Below, in pieces: positions 1 through 11,282 of a stretch of DNA of 64,000 nucleotides. The stretch comes from Xanthostigma xanthostigma (Eukaryota > Arthropoda > Insecta > Raphidioptera > Raphidiidae): positions 71,088,948-71,152,947 of the forward strand of contig OY754464.1 in assembly GCA_963575645.1 (NCBI GenBank), in the 5' to 3' direction. The notes beneath the pieces are model-generated. The model worked only from the letters and a program-made list of their open reading frames with translations. It searched no databases and was not told where the DNA came from. Positions within the stretch are counted from its first letter, which is position 1, and each line of letters begins with the position of its first letter. Position numbers and translations under genes: made by a program.

Positions 1-977
1 TGTGCTTGTTATAATTTCTAATACATTTATATCATTGCTACAAATAAATTAAAAAAAAGGATAGAAATTTAGGATTTAATTAGGTTAAAAAGGATTTCAT
101 AATGGCAGTTAACATAATTATGGAATATGGAATTTTTTTTTTATTTATAAAACAAATTAATTGATGTAGGTACCTATATAAACAGAAAACTTGCTCCCTG
201 ACTATAATGTGATTCGCTTTAAACATCCTGTTTCCCTTCTACTAGATGTCTTTTAGAATTACCCAAATACTTAATAATATTAGTAATATTTATTTCAAAA
301 TTATTATCTATTAATAAATAAATAATGTGACATTTACTTTAAAATTGATTAAAGCATATACAGCTTTTATTTTCTGCCACCAGGGAGCACTAGAATAAGT
401 TCCCATGGCGAACTATCAATTCTTATATTAGAATGAGCGATGAAAACGCATAAATAACTGCATTGCCACACGTTCGTTCATTCTCGAGTTTTTAATTTTA
501 GTATCGTTTTAACAAACATTGAACGTGACTAAAAAAAAAACAAATTAGCATTCAGGGTTATAAGTAATGATCAATTTGTGGATACAACAATGTTGCAGCC
601 AAATACAGGAACAATACCCAAGTTGATTGATTCGGTTGTGTATATATTCCGTAGAGCTATACTGGAGCCGTTGCCTGCATTACAAGTGATCTGGCGGCTA
701 GAGGGCTGTAGAAATTCGATAATTAATTTAGTCTCTATCTAGTTTGTCTGAACTGTTTCGAGTTTATAGGATGGTGTTTATATTTATTGCCTGTGCTATC
801 TAAAGTCGGTCGATTTGATCAGCACAACAACATAGGCACATGCATTTTGGTTCGATACATGATTTTCCTTAATCAAATTACATTTCAAAAGAACGGTTGA
901 AAATTATAAATGAACTCCGGGTCGCAGTGCCAAACCCTGCCGACAAAATAGTGTATTTGCGTTTATAGGAAGTGTGG
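1..977. other. AT-rich stretch without recognised feature
   Basis: No open frame of note, no terminal repeats and no RNA gene were recognised on either strand. Poly-A/T runs are common. Confidence 0.6.
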
Positions 978-1562
978 CTCTATAGCAGCGGTCAGCAATC
1001 TTTTGGCAAGCAAGGGCCACATAGTGGCAAATTGAAATAAAGGCGGGCCGCGCTTGTTCATAATTTTAATAATAGGCATTTGTGATATTAAAAATTCGAA
1101 AATATTTTATTTGAATTTTATTAAAAATTTAACAGAGAACTTCAAAATAGAACTGTTTTTTTACAAAAATTAGTGTGACGTTTGAGGTTGTATTTGAGTG
1201 GCTATTTGTTGTATGTTAGCTTACAGGTTTGTAATTGCAATCCGTAGAATAGCTCTCAAATGCTCATCTGTGAAACGAGAAGCATATTTATTTTTTCTGT
1301 AATTGAGAATCGAAAAGGTTTGTTCGCATAAGTAAGTGCTACCAAAAATTGTAATTAATTGCAGAGCAAACCTTTTCAATTCGTCAAAATTAGATGGCAA
1401 ACTGACATAAAATTTAACAAGATCTTTGATTTCAAAGAATGAGTTTTTGAGAGTATCATTAGATCAGAAATCAATCACGTTCATTTGTAAATGACTAGGT
1501 ACCCTCAATATCACAAAAAAAAACAGTCACGGGCCGCAAGGTTGCCGATCCCTGCTCTATAG
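978..1562. mobile_element. hAT transposon remnant with 8-bp target site duplication
   Basis: The 8-bp direct repeat CTCTATAG at 978-985 and 1555-1562 flanks a 569-bp element. Its ends are imperfect inverted repeats: CAGCGGTCAGCAATC on the left, and CAGGGATCGGCAACC when the right end is read on the minus strand. An 8-bp duplication and CAG-type ends are hallmarks of the hAT superfamily. The interior encodes the end of a hAT transposase on the minus strand, so this is an internally deleted copy of a once autonomous element. Confidence 0.88.
1221..1463 (-). pseudogene. hAT transposase C-terminal dimerisation domain, fragment
   Basis: An 80-codon open frame without a start codon ends at TAA (1221-1223); upstream it is closed by an in-frame TGA at 1464-1466. 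It contains FGSTYLCEQTFS followed by RFTDEHLRAILRIA. This is the arrangement of the hAT family C-terminal dimerisation region, in which an (F)GSTYxCEQxFS block precedes an RLTDEHLxxxLR block, as in transposases related to GTF2IRD2/ZBED5-type proteins. The N-terminal BED finger and the RNase-H-like catalytic part are absent, so no active protein is made. It lies inside the 978-1562 hAT element and defines its coding strand as minus. The family is clear from the motifs; the precise clade is not determined. Confidence 0.8.
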
Positions 1563-2396
1563 TATGAACTTAACTTTGTTTTTGGATAAATAATTAAAAA
1601 AATTACCCCTTAATACACCCCTTAAAACAACATTTTTTTACTTAATTTCAATACTACATATCAATTCAAAATCTGTACCAAATTGTGTTTTCATAAAATT
1701 TGTAAGTCCGGTCAGCCCGATTTTTTTTTTTAATTTTAGCAGGACATTTTAATAATTACTAAAGGGTTAAATTTGAAATTTGAAACGATTCCGAGAATTT
1801 TTTCGGTATTTTTGGGCCTGAAAAATATTTTCAACCCCTAAATACCACGGCCCGATTGGGTCCATTTTAAATAGGCTTCGTGCGATGATGGATTCCAACA
1901 TGTGGACCAAATTTCGTTTAAAACAAGAAAACCAGCGCTAGAAAACTAGTAGGCAAATCTAGCAACGTTTCTAGCCTCGTGTGCAGCGACCTTTAGATAA
2001 TCCGTATCTTTAGACACATTATAGTTCGGCGATATACAAGACAGTTAAATTAGCCATTTCTCATCTTGTTTCGAGTACTTGCAGCATCGTTTGTTTGTGT
2101 TTATTTGCATGTATATTGATGTGCTTCCGCAATAATGTTAATCGCCAATTCATTCAATAGCCCCATTATTCTGCAACTGCTATTCAAACAGAATTTGTTC
2201 AAAACACACTTGAAAAATAATCCACATATAACTTTGGGGGTATCATGTATGAAAATTTTACTTTATCGTATATTTTTGAAGTGAATACTTTTTAAAAAAC
2301 GGGGGTAAACTCGTTTCATATATAACGAAACCTATGTAACTGAATTTGTCATGAAATTGTACTTAGTAACCTTGTATAAACAGTTGTTCTCAGCAA
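1563..2396. other. AT-rich stretch; one dispersed repeat fragment
   Basis: Only a fragment at about 1926-1998 was recognised (gctagaaaactagtag and tcgtgtgcagcgacct). It recurs, partly inverted, at 5015-5475. Nothing else was seen. Confidence 0.5.
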
Positions 2397-2469
2397 GCAT
2401 CCGTAGCTCAGTGGTAGACTCCCGGCCTGCCACGCGGCCGGTCCGAGTTCGATTACCGCCAGGTGCGCA
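2397..2469 (+). pseudogene. tRNA-Gly(GCC)-like sequence, SINE head or tRNA pseudogene
   Basis: The sequence starts GCATCCGTAGCTCAGTGGTA (an A-box-like region), carries the anticodon-loop string CTGCCAC with GCC, and contains a B-box-like gagttcgattacc. The order follows insect tRNA-Gly(GCC). The acceptor stem still pairs at five or six positions, but the T-stem and anticodon stem are broken by mismatches, so it is not a working tRNA. T-rich runs downstream (from about 2479) could act as a Pol III terminator. Either a tRNA pseudogene or the head of a retroposed SINE fits. Confidence 0.6.
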
Positions 2470-2640
2470 TAGCAATTTGTTTTTTTTTCATTTTCTTTTT
2501 TTTTAGCGTTGCAAATCACGATTAATCTTTGTTTAATAATCCTATTATATATAGAAAATTTCATTTTATTTAAAAAAAATATACGAAAAATGTTTCAACC
2601 CATGGAGTTATTTATTATTTGCAGTAAACCTGCGAACAAA

Positions 2641-2950
2641 ATTAAAAATGGGTTACGAGAACGCAATACAGAAGTGAAACTTCTAGTTGCAAATCATACG
2701 ATTGCATTTGGACAAGTGGAAAAAATTAAAAATGTGTTACGAGAACGCATTACAAATGTGAAACTTCTAGTTGCAAATCATACGATTGCATTTGGACAAG
2801 TGAATAAGTGTGTTTCACGTTCAGATTAACTTGTACAGACAAAATATCTGAACGTGAAACTATCTCGTAACACACTTGTCCAAATGCAATCTTATGATTT
2901 TCAACTAGAAGTTTCACTTCTGTAATGGGTTCTTGTAACATATTTTTTTA
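2641..2950. repeat. 84-bp direct repeat pair followed by an inverted copy
   Basis: Two tandem units of 84 bp start at 2641 and 2725 (attaaaaatgggttacgaga, then attaaaaatgtgttacgaga). A third, inverted copy fills about 2830-2945 and ends in tctagttgaaaatc-type sequence read in reverse. 84 is a multiple of three, which explains the spurious open frames on both strands here. It looks like a partly duplicated foldback element. Confidence 0.75.
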
Positions 2951-2989
2951 ATTCAAAGATATATCCAATTCTATATTATATCCATCTGT

Positions 2990-3350
2990 ACTACTATATA
3001 AAACTCTTCGTATGTATGTAATAATAACGGATTTAACATCAAAACTATTTGACGAATTTTGATGAAACTTTTTGAAATGTTCCTTATGATTCTCAGGAGT
3101 TAATTTTTGAAAAAAGAAGTTTATGGCCTTTCCCAGCCGTCTGGCCGTGAAAGCATACCTTCATACAATATTAAAATCTCTATTTCATCCCCAGATGGGT
3201 TGAATTTAAAAAAAAGTAGCCTACGTCCTTCCTCAGGCGTCAAACTAACTCCATATTAAATGTCATTACAATCGGTTCAGCGGTTTGGCCGTGAAAACGT
3301 AACAGGCCGCGTTACTTTCGCATTTATAATATTAGTATGTATAGATAGAC
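2990..3350 (+). repeat. dispersed insect repeat ending in ttactttcgcatttataata
   Basis: Contains atcggttcagcggtttggcc and, at its end, cgcatttataatattagtat. I associate this tail with a very common insect interspersed repeat. No coding capacity is visible. The class (non-LTR retroposon tail or Helitron-like) cannot be settled from one copy. Confidence 0.5.
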
Positions 3351-3917
3351 AGATATTTTTATTCCATAAAACCGGAAACAACTCAGAATATATCAAATCC
3401 TATGTAACGAAGTCATTAATTTTATAAAAACATATAAAAATAATGTTAGATTATATCCTTTTTGATACGGCATTTTTAACAATTCGTTCTTCTAATAAAA
3501 AAATGTCATTATAAATCCTGAAGGAAAACATGGAACAAATTAAAAACTCAAACAATAAAATACAAGCACAAAAAAGATAAACACAATAAATATTTGCAGC
3601 ATTTTTTCGCATGAAAGATAGAAAAAAGAGGTTATAAAAAAGTGAATTTCACAATTGGAACAAAAAAGTGTTACCAGCGTATTTGTAAATTCTTTGAAAA
3701 CCATATTTTTATTCTAGTGACATTGATTTGACGTTGTCAGCAGCAATGAAGGGTATTCCCACTGGGGATATCCCTACAGGGAATACACGCGTGTATATTT
3801 ATATAGGTTTTCATTAGAAAAGGGGTTGCGGAACGATGTTTTTGGTGGCCGTGTACCTGTACAATCAGTGGTGCAAATGTGCCACATTCAAATTTGATTT
3901 ATCGAAAATAATATAAG
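3351..3917. other. AT-rich stretch without recognised feature
   Basis: Only a small palindrome around gggatatccctacagggaat (near 3760) stands out. Confidence 0.5.
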
Positions 3918-4520
3918 TTAACTAGTGTGACCTGTGCCAATTATTCGCACTAAATAAGCATAATTATCACTTTACAAAATTATTTTTTAAATATGATTGC
4001 CGGTATTCAATTCGTTTCTAATTTTGCACACTGCTTATAACGTTCTTCTTTTTGTTGTATTACAATATGAAGCTCAGATGACAGATCGAAGAAATATTTT
4101 ACTAAAATTGTCATATAGAGGCGCAAGTAGCAAAAGCGTTGAGCTAAGCCGTCAGATGGCATCATGCAGCATTGCTGTGACGTTGTTCAGCGTTGCTCGC
4201 TGTTTCAAAATTAAAGCCGTCAGATGGCAGTATGCAGTATTGTGTCTGTTGTATTACAATATGAAGGTCAGATGACAGATCGAAGTGTTGACGTTGTTTC
4301 AAAATTAAAGCCGTCAGATGGCAGACGTTGTTCAGCGTTGCTGTATTTTAATTAATTTACAAAAACAAAAGCAATAATAAATTTTTTAGTTGTCAATGTC
4401 AGTAGAGCAAGCAATTATCTGTAAAATGATATATAATTTATGTGGAGAAATTGAGAGGTTTTTTCTAAAAAGGGAGGCAAACATCTTTAACCTTAGCGTA
4501 TTAATATAATATATAATGGG
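3918..4520. repeat. 600-bp dispersed repeat, copy A
   Basis: Nearly identical to 14956-15550 in the same orientation, from gtgacctgtgc to aaccttagcgtat. It contains repeated short blocks such as gccgtcagatggcag and acgttgttcagcgttgct. A 92-codon frame runs through both copies, but it starts at a non-ATG codon here and shows no recognisable domain, so I do not call a gene. Family unknown. Confidence 0.75.
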
Positions 4521-4567
4521 TAACCAATAGATAGCTAAAAAATTAACAGCAATCCATATAGTGCAGT

Positions 4568-4785
4568 CCAAGTGTGTAGGCTTTCACGGCCGGTGTTGAT
4601 CCAAATCTTCTTGGTTTCTGGGCTTGTATGCCGTGGTACATTGGTATTTCTACCTGACGTTTCGTCTGCGGTACCATATCGCCTTTGATAATGTCTACCG
4701 CAGTTGTAGACGAAACGTCAGGTAGAAATGCCAATGGACCACGGCATACAAGCCCTGAAACCAAGAATATTTGCATATAGTGCAG
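4568..4785. mobile_element. Penelope-like terminal palindrome (inferred)
   Basis: Starts at gtgtgtaggctttcacggcc, a terminus that recurs at 22445-22485 and about 31216-31240. The arms gtggtacattggtatttcta / tagaaatgccaatggaccac are inverted about a short centre near 4685. Each arm carries gacgaaacgtcaggtag, a motif I associate with Penelope-like retroelement ends. No coding part remains. Confidence 0.55.
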
Positions 4786-5014
4786 TGTTTCCCAAAGTGG
4801 GTCGCGGAACCACGGAGGTAAAAAATGCAAAAGTTCCGTAAGCCTCAAAATCGAATCATAAGACATTTTTCTATATTATTTTCCATGGACTTATTTTTCA
4901 ATGCAAATTAGAAAAAGTCTTATGTCACTACATAAGCCGGTTTGGGAGTGTGAGGGTAGGGGCTGTCAAATCCGAAAAGTTGGATTGCTTTGAACCACGG
5001 ATCAAAATCGTTGG

Positions 5015-5475
5015 CAAAGCTAGAAGTCTACAACCCGTAGGTTGTCTTTAGGTCGCTGCATACGAGACTGGGAATACTGCTGGGATTTCTGCAGGCCGGC
5101 AGGCTGGCTACGAGTCTTGAAATGACGTCACTGCAGGCTCGCCTGCTAGCTCATAAGATGGATTTTAAAATTAGAACAAGGGCTATTTTTTTTCTTGGTC
5201 TTCTGCTTGCTCTGAACAACAACTAATCGGGAACAGTATCTTGTCACGTGGACGACATGAACAAACGCCCACAAACCAACATGGCGTCATTCTGCTCAGA
5301 CAACAGACACGCTTTGCTCTGTGTTTATATTTGAACTGTCACTGGGCGTGCACCAGATCCATTCACAAAACAAGCTTGAAAAGACGTCTTGTGTGAAGCG
5401 AGCACATAAAGCAATCAAGAAAACGAGCGCTAGAAAACTAGTAGTCAAATCTAGCGGCTCGTGTGCAGATATTTT
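5015..5475. repeat. foldback (MITE-like) repeat
   Basis: Left part aggtcgctgcatacgaga and right part cgctagaaaactagtag / ggctcgtgtgcag match, in opposite orientation, the block at 1926-1998. It is probably a non-autonomous DNA element with related ends. The interior shows no coding signature. Confidence 0.45.
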
Positions 5476-5789
5476 ATACCAGTTTTGATGTAGTCTATGA
5501 AATAATTATGTTAAAAGGTATTTAATGTGTTTTACGTAAATTCCATTAACATTTGAAACGTTATTAATTGCCTCAAGCCTGAATATCTACAACTGTATAT
5601 ATACAGGTATGTGATTTCAATGTACATAAAAGTGAATAATACTCTTTTATTAAACTTTTTTTCTGATTTCACAGAACAAAACAAGAACTAGGACATTTTT
5701 GTAAAATTTATTAATTTTAAAAATAGGCACATCGCGATTATAAATAAAAAATGCCCATAAATATTTAGCGTTCCTCAAATAGTAGGTAT

Positions 5790-6245
5790 ATTACACCATG
5801 AGGGGCGAAAGTTTGATAATCTTGCACTGCGCGCAATTTTACCCGAGGCGAAGCCGTGGGAATCATGTCGCGCAGTGCAAGATATCAAACTTTCGGCCAG
5901 TGTTGTGTGTACTATTTTTCTTCATACCTCGGTCGTAAGCACATTAAATACATTAATTAATTATTAATTACATAAAAACACAGATAAATTCCATTCAAGC
6001 AGCTTTGGGGTTATACGTAAAAACATGAATGACAGCTGTTCGCGACTATTAGCTAAAATGTAATAGTTTTGCTATGGAAACGACATGTAAACAACAGTTT
6101 ATAGATTATTTTTACTTTACTACTGCCCAAACGCACGAACTTCCCGCATTGGTGCGTGTAATCCAACCAATGCGTAAATGTTAGATTTTCTGCCTTACAA
6201 TTGATGCCGAAAGTATGTACTTTCGATCAAGGTATGAAGAAAAAG
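5790..6245. repeat. two adjacent inverted-repeat elements
   Basis: At 5800-5915 the arms gaaagtttgataatcttgca / tgcaagatatcaaactttc face each other around gcgcaattttacccgagg. Immediately after, tttttcttcatacct at about 5930 is mirrored by aggtatgaagaaaaagt at about 6227, giving a second element of about 310 bp. Both are non-coding and MITE-like. Confidence 0.55.
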
Positions 6246-7299
6246 TATTTCCGAGAAATTCTATGAGAGAAAACAAACTTTTAGCGGTAATAAAATGTTG
6301 AAAATTTTACATAAGTGATTCATTCCGCACTAGTACTGTAATGAAAAATAAAGCAGGCTGCGTTTTACCAATTTCATAGTAAAGCAATGTTTGTCTGTTA
6401 TTTTTTTTAGAGCCTACGGAATCAAAGATGCTAATGATCTAAATTATCGAACGTGTATAATGAAACCAGCGTGTTATTTTTAACTTTAAAAAGGAGGGTT
6501 TTACGTAGTCGACATGCGCGGATATTTTTTCTACAAACGTAAATTTAAAACAGTTCTAAAAAATTCGTTTATTTTCATAATTTAAATATGCAAAAGAATT
6601 TTTTTTTAACTTCGGTGTTAAAATTTTCTACAAACTATATCAACTGGAATGCAAAATTTAAATAATTGAATTGAGATGATAAGAATGAAAACCCTTTAAA
6701 AAACGAAATTCACTAATCTGCATTTTCTCATAAATCACAGAAAAATCTTTTTGTTAGATATTCAAATTCAACGAAACATAATTGAAAAAAAGAAATAGCG
6801 ACCTAAACGTGAAATGTGGGAATCATATGCAAAGAGATCATTTTAAAATTTAATAATTCGAATGTGTGTTTCACAACTGATAAAACAATTTTATAAGTTC
6901 ATATATTACTGCCTGGCGGGCAAAAACGATGGCACATTTTATGAAAAGTTTATTAGGAGCGTAGATACAATATCTGGCATCAACAGTTCAAATACCAATG
7001 ACGATTGTTCTGAACGTAACCTGAGGACAGAGTACGCTACATAATATAAAATGAAAAACAGTGAAGTTCCAATTATCCACCTCTTTTTTATCAAACGTTC
7101 CACGAGCAGAACCGGCTCTGAATACCAATGAAACAGGAATATATTTTGGACGATATATTTTAAGGGAAATTGGGCAAGTCCGGCTAAATTGAGAAAGTCA
7201 ACATTCTTGTAGTGTTGTTATTAAAAATAGCTCTCGCAGGTAGTGGATTCTGTAGTGCATTGTGCTATATATGAGAGAAATCAAAAACTAACTGTCGTG
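6246..7299. other. AT-rich stretch without recognised feature
   Basis: A 60-codon frame at 6862-7044 has no recognisable motif and ordinary AT-rich composition. I see no gene here. Confidence 0.5.
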
Positions 7300-7369
7300 G
7301 GCACTGTAGAGTAATGTAACTCAGCCAACGCGAAATTGGTTGTTTCGGGTTCAAGTCCCGACAGTGACA
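7300..7369 (+). tRNA. tRNA-like cloverleaf, anticodon position reads CGA; probably not a functional tRNA
   Basis: The 70-nt sequence folds as a complete cloverleaf. The acceptor ggcactg/cagtgac pairs at 6 of 7 positions; T and A occupy positions 8-9; the D-stem gagt/actc is perfect; the anticodon stem gccaa/ttggt includes one G-U; the T-stem tcggg/cccga is perfect with loop ttcaagt. The anticodon loop is cgcgaaa, so position 33 is G instead of the near-universal T. The D-loop aatgta lacks the GG needed for tertiary contacts and for a good A-box. The stem integrity argues for recent tRNA ancestry; the loop defects argue for a pseudogene or SINE head. Confidence 0.45.
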
Positions 7370-7584
7370 TTTAAATTTTTCTTATATATAAGCCTTCTAA
7401 AAAAATATTATGACGATAATCGTTTAATATTATTATGCTTTCACTAATTCAGTGAAAATATGCTGTAGTTGGAATCTAATCGTAATGATTATTATTATTA
7501 CATCCATAATAATTAAGTTGATAACGATTCTTTTCGAAATAATGCACATTAAAGAAAAATATAGAATTTTAAAAGTTTTTACGT

Positions 7585-7810
7585 ATTTTTAAGGAAATTT
7601 GTAAATAATCCGCAAAGTTTTTTTTAACGCCAAAATTTAGCGTTTTCAATGATTTAAAAAAAAAGTCAAAAATTGGGCACATCGAGTTATTGTATTGGAC
7701 CCTTTACATACTTACCAGCGGCCCGGCCCGGTTTCACCCGGATGCGATAGATATAATTCTGCAAAATGTATTTCGTTTGCGGTTCGGTATCTGAACTAAT
7801 AGCTTGTTTT
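7585..7810. repeat. dispersed repeat, direct copy of 16030-16258
   Basis: Shares aaggaaatttgtaaataat, cacatcgagttattgta and ggcccggcccggtttcaccc with 16030-16258 in the same order and orientation. It ends around tctgaactaatagctt. Non-coding. Confidence 0.7.
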
Positions 7811-8049
7811 TTTCTGTTTGCTTCTGAACTAATAGCTTTGAGTAAATTTTGTCAGATATCGCTACATGTTACTATAACAGTTTTTTTTACAAAACACCGT
7901 GATATTGTACAAAATATTTAATAAAAACTATCGTATTGTGTAAGTTGGACCAAGCAAGACACATTTACAAAATTTCATTAAAATCGGCTCAGTAGTTTTG
8001 GAGATTAGCGCGGCCAAAATTGTGACACGAGATTTTTATATATAGATAA

Positions 8050-8832
8050 CTAGCGGCCCCGTTCGGTTTCACCCGGGTGCAAAAGAACGAATGGGGGGGG
8101 GACATTAGTACGCACGTTCATCTTAGTTTACCGAGATGAATGCTGAGTCCAAATTTCATGATGATCGGAGATACCGTTTAAAAGTTTTTGTCGGACGAGC
8201 AAAATTTGAGTTATATTTTGCAACATTTTTTATTGATGTTCCGCTCCTATTGGTCGTAAAGTCTTCCTCGATAAATGGGCCATCCAACTATTTTTTTTTT
8301 TTTTTTTTCAATTCGAACCAGTACTTCTTGAGATTAGTGCGTTCAACCAACCAAACAAACAAACTCTTCAGCTTTATATATTAGTATTGATTAAAGTTTT
8401 ATTACAAGGAAATCAGCATTGGCATGAAGCAAATCTACAAAATTTCCGTTTTTTTTTCAAGCAACATATCTATACTAATAATAAAGCTAAAGAGTTTGTT
8501 TGTTTGTTTGGTTGGTTGAACGCGCTAATCTCAAGAAGTACTGGTTCGAATTGAAAACATTGTTTTTTGTTGGATTGCCCATTTATCGAGGAAGGCTATA
8601 GGCTATATAATATCACGCTACGACCAACAGGAGCGGAGCATCAATGAAAAATGTTGCAAAGTGTAACTCAAAATTTGTCCATCCGACAAAAACTTTTGAA
8701 CGGTAATTCTGATCATCATGAAATTTGGACACAAAATTCATCTCGGTAAACGAAGATGAACGTGCGTACTCATGTCACTTCCCCTATTCGTTCTTTTTCA
8801 CCCAGGTGAAACCGGGCGGGACTGCTAGTGTT
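8050..8832. repeat. two inverted copies of a tttcacccgggtg repeat
   Basis: A unit of about 350 bp (8050-8395) begins agcggccccgttcggtttca and ends near tttatatattagtattga. A second unit in the opposite orientation (8470-8830) begins atctatactaataataaagc and ends tgaaaccgggcgggactgct. A third copy lies at 37196-37966. Shared internal blocks include cgcgctaatctcaag and tgaaatttggacac. No coding content. Confidence 0.75.
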
Positions 8833-9499
8833 GGATAACCGAGATTGTACTGTTTAATTATCTACACAAACAACAGTGGCGCTACAGTAAGAGAAAACAA
8901 ATATGGTGTAACCTGAAATTTAATTAAATTAACTATCTTGATATAAAGCGCATTAGGAAACGGAACAAATTACACTTTAAGATGAATTTGTGTTAAATAT
9001 GTGTGAACAAAATATATAACACAAGCATAACCAGTTCACTTTGCCATTTATTGAAGGAGGAAATGTTATAAGTATCTTACAATTAAAATATAGGAATTAA
9101 AGCATCTTTAAAATTAAACGAATTTTCTTCTCTTTTAGCAAGAATTCATTTGTGTCCACTTTAGATATGACAAAACGAATTCTAAAGCATTTGAAAATAA
9201 ACGTCATAATATTTTTGTCTATATGTCGCCAAGAATAAATATGAGTGGAAATCGAAAGATCTTGTAAACAACAACTTTTTCTATTGCACCAAAATTACTT
9301 ATCCTGGATGAACACTAGAGATGGGAAAAGCGGTTCTTTGTAGAGCTAGATTCTGTATAAAATTCGATTCTCTGAACCGAATCAAAAATATCTGAGTTCT
9401 GAATATTATGTTACTGCAACTGTTATCCAATGACAGATTAATATGGCACGCGGTTTTGCTTAAAAATAAAATTAATTTATTACTGAATTATAAATACCG
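8833..9499. other. AT-rich stretch without recognised feature
   Basis: No supported feature. A short fragment at 9320-9395 (gagatgggaaaagcggttct) resembles the end of a MITE but has no partner nearby. Confidence 0.4.
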
Positions 9500-10272
9500 T
9501 GTAAAGGGTGTCCCATCAAGAATGGGACATAGAACAACCGCAGATTCTCCAATTCAAAATAAAACGATTAAGCGAAATATGCTTAGATAAAATGTTACTC
9601 GTTTCCGAAATACAGGGTGTTGAAGTTGAAAACTGAAAAATTATTAATGTCCATAATTTTTTTAATACACCGTATAATTTTACTCAAATCGGCACACTTG
9701 TTAAATATCATAAAATGCACCTAACAATAAAAAAATTAGTTCAGTACGCTCTACCAGTGGCGTACGGCAGGAGTAAGTAATGCTTGTACCCCTTCTAAAT
9801 GTTACGCCGCTGTCTAAATTTTAATTTTGACTATAATTTTAATTTTTTTGATAATTTCTAAGTCAATAATGTACACTTGTTAGTTTGTTGTAAAGTCATT
9901 GGTTTTCGAGATATTCGCAGTTAAAGATAGATAGACGCATGTACTTTTTATTTGTATTATTATTAATAATATTCATTTTTACAATTTTGTCTTAAAAAAA
10001 CTGCGAATATCTCGAAAACCAATGACTTTACAAAAAACTAACAAGTGTACATTATTGACTTAGAAAATATCAAAAAAATTAAAATTATAGTCAAAATTAA
10101 AATTTAGACAGCGGCGTAACATTTAGAAGAGGTACAAGCATTACTTACTCCTGCCGTACGCCACTGGTAGAGCGAGTAACATTTTATCTAAGCATATTTC
10201 GCTTAATCGTTTTATTTTAATTTGGAGAATCTGCGGTTGTTCTATGTCCCATTCTTAATGGGACACCCTGTA
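9500..10272. mobile_element. 770-bp palindromic MITE, mariner-type ends, copy 1
   Basis: The ends read gtaaagggtgtcccatcaag on the left and, inverted, tacagggtgtcccattaag on the right. Almost the whole element is one foldback centred near 9950. A second copy occupies 33244-34013. The ACAGGGTG-type end next to TA is what Tc1/mariner-superfamily MITEs show. No transposase is encoded. Confidence 0.8.
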
Positions 10273-10389
10273 TATAGCGACACTCAAGGGACTGTGCACT
10301 TTGTGGCGTTATTGAGAGTTGTCGTTAAACGGAGAGAAGAAATAATTCATTAATATATATTTTACTATAATATGTATTTACTCATAATA

Positions 10390-10542
10390 TTATATAAAAT
10401 TTACAACTGACCATATTGTCGATACGGTCGAGCGACTGAATCCAAAGCGTCTTCCAACATCGCTTATCTTTTCTCCCGCCTCTATTGCACGTATTAATAA
10501 AACTTTTGCGTCAATACACAAAGATTTTCTTTTACTCGCCAT
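10390..10542 (-). pseudogene. pogo/Tigger-type transposase, N-terminal helix-turn-helix fragment
   Basis: A 50-codon frame starts at a true ATG (10540-10542) with MASKRKSLCIDAKVLLIRA and continues EAGEKISDVGRRFGFSRST to TAA at 10390-10392. The order basic start, IDAK, IRAIEAGEKISDVGRRFG, STVSTIW matches the CENP-B N-terminal (Psq-like) HTH found at the start of Tigger/pogo transposases. The second HTH and the DDE domain (about 450 residues in active elements) are missing. A domesticated short protein is possible but unsupported. Confidence 0.72.
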
Positions 10543-10639
10543 GTTCACAGTTTGCAAGTTTGTGGGCAACTAAGAATATGATGGCTTAATCTTATCGATA
10601 AGCAGCTGAGCTAAACATATGAAAGATAATCCCAATAAA

Positions 10640-10980
10640 CAAAAGAACGAATTTCGTAGAATCTTCGGTACGCATGATGCCGACAACAAAGGTTTGTTAG
10701 TCTGTTTGTTTGCGAGTATGTTCCAGGTCAAACGGCTGGTCGAATCGAAACTAAATTTTGGTAAGATGTTTTACATATAAGTATGAAGAGCTCTTATTGT
10801 TTTTGGGAAAATCGGCGCATGCGCAGAACAAATATATGCTACAACATTTTTTTTATTATAATGTATACTTGTCAATTGTCATAATTAATTATTTATTCTA
10901 TTGACTTTTGCAAAAAGTTATAAAGGATGTCTTCGTAATCGTGTGTTTAACCAGTTTTACTTCTGTAATATGTAATGTAA
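10640..10980. repeat. fragment of the 2.2-kb foldback family
   Basis: Contains gaagagctcttattgttttt and aaatcggcgcatgcgcagaa, which also occur in the arms of the 20140-22316 foldback. A partial arm only. Confidence 0.65.
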
Positions 10981-11282
10981 CCATAGAGATATAAGTACTA
11001 GAGTTACTCTAGCGGGTATGCTTGCCATAAGTGAAAATGTCTGCAGTTCAGAGAGAGAACGCTGCAATCGTTCCGTATCATTCTCTCTCTCATGAGCGCT
11101 CGTTGACAGATCGTTAATTGAAGAAGGGAGGGCAGGGAAAACGATGCCTTTGTGTAACTAGCCATGTGCTGTTACCATCTTCAGTTACCATAGTTATACG
11201 GAATTGTAAGCAGCCTTCTCTCTCTCAATCGCAGACATTTTTAAGGCTCACTCGCGGACTCTAGTTATTTATATCTCTATGA
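10980..11282. mobile_element. 300-bp MITE with inverted ends catagagatataa
   Basis: The left end (about 10981) catagagatataagtactag is mirrored by ctagttatttatatctctat ending at 11280. Sub-terminal aatgtctgcagttcagagag / ctctctcaatcgcagacatt extend the pairing. Non-coding. The superfamily is not clear. Confidence 0.65.

Noticed and set aside
3997-4275. 92-codon frame conserved between two repeat copies
   Set aside because: Start codon differs, copy A is frame-shifted near the start, and conservation is explained by recent duplication of the whole repeat.
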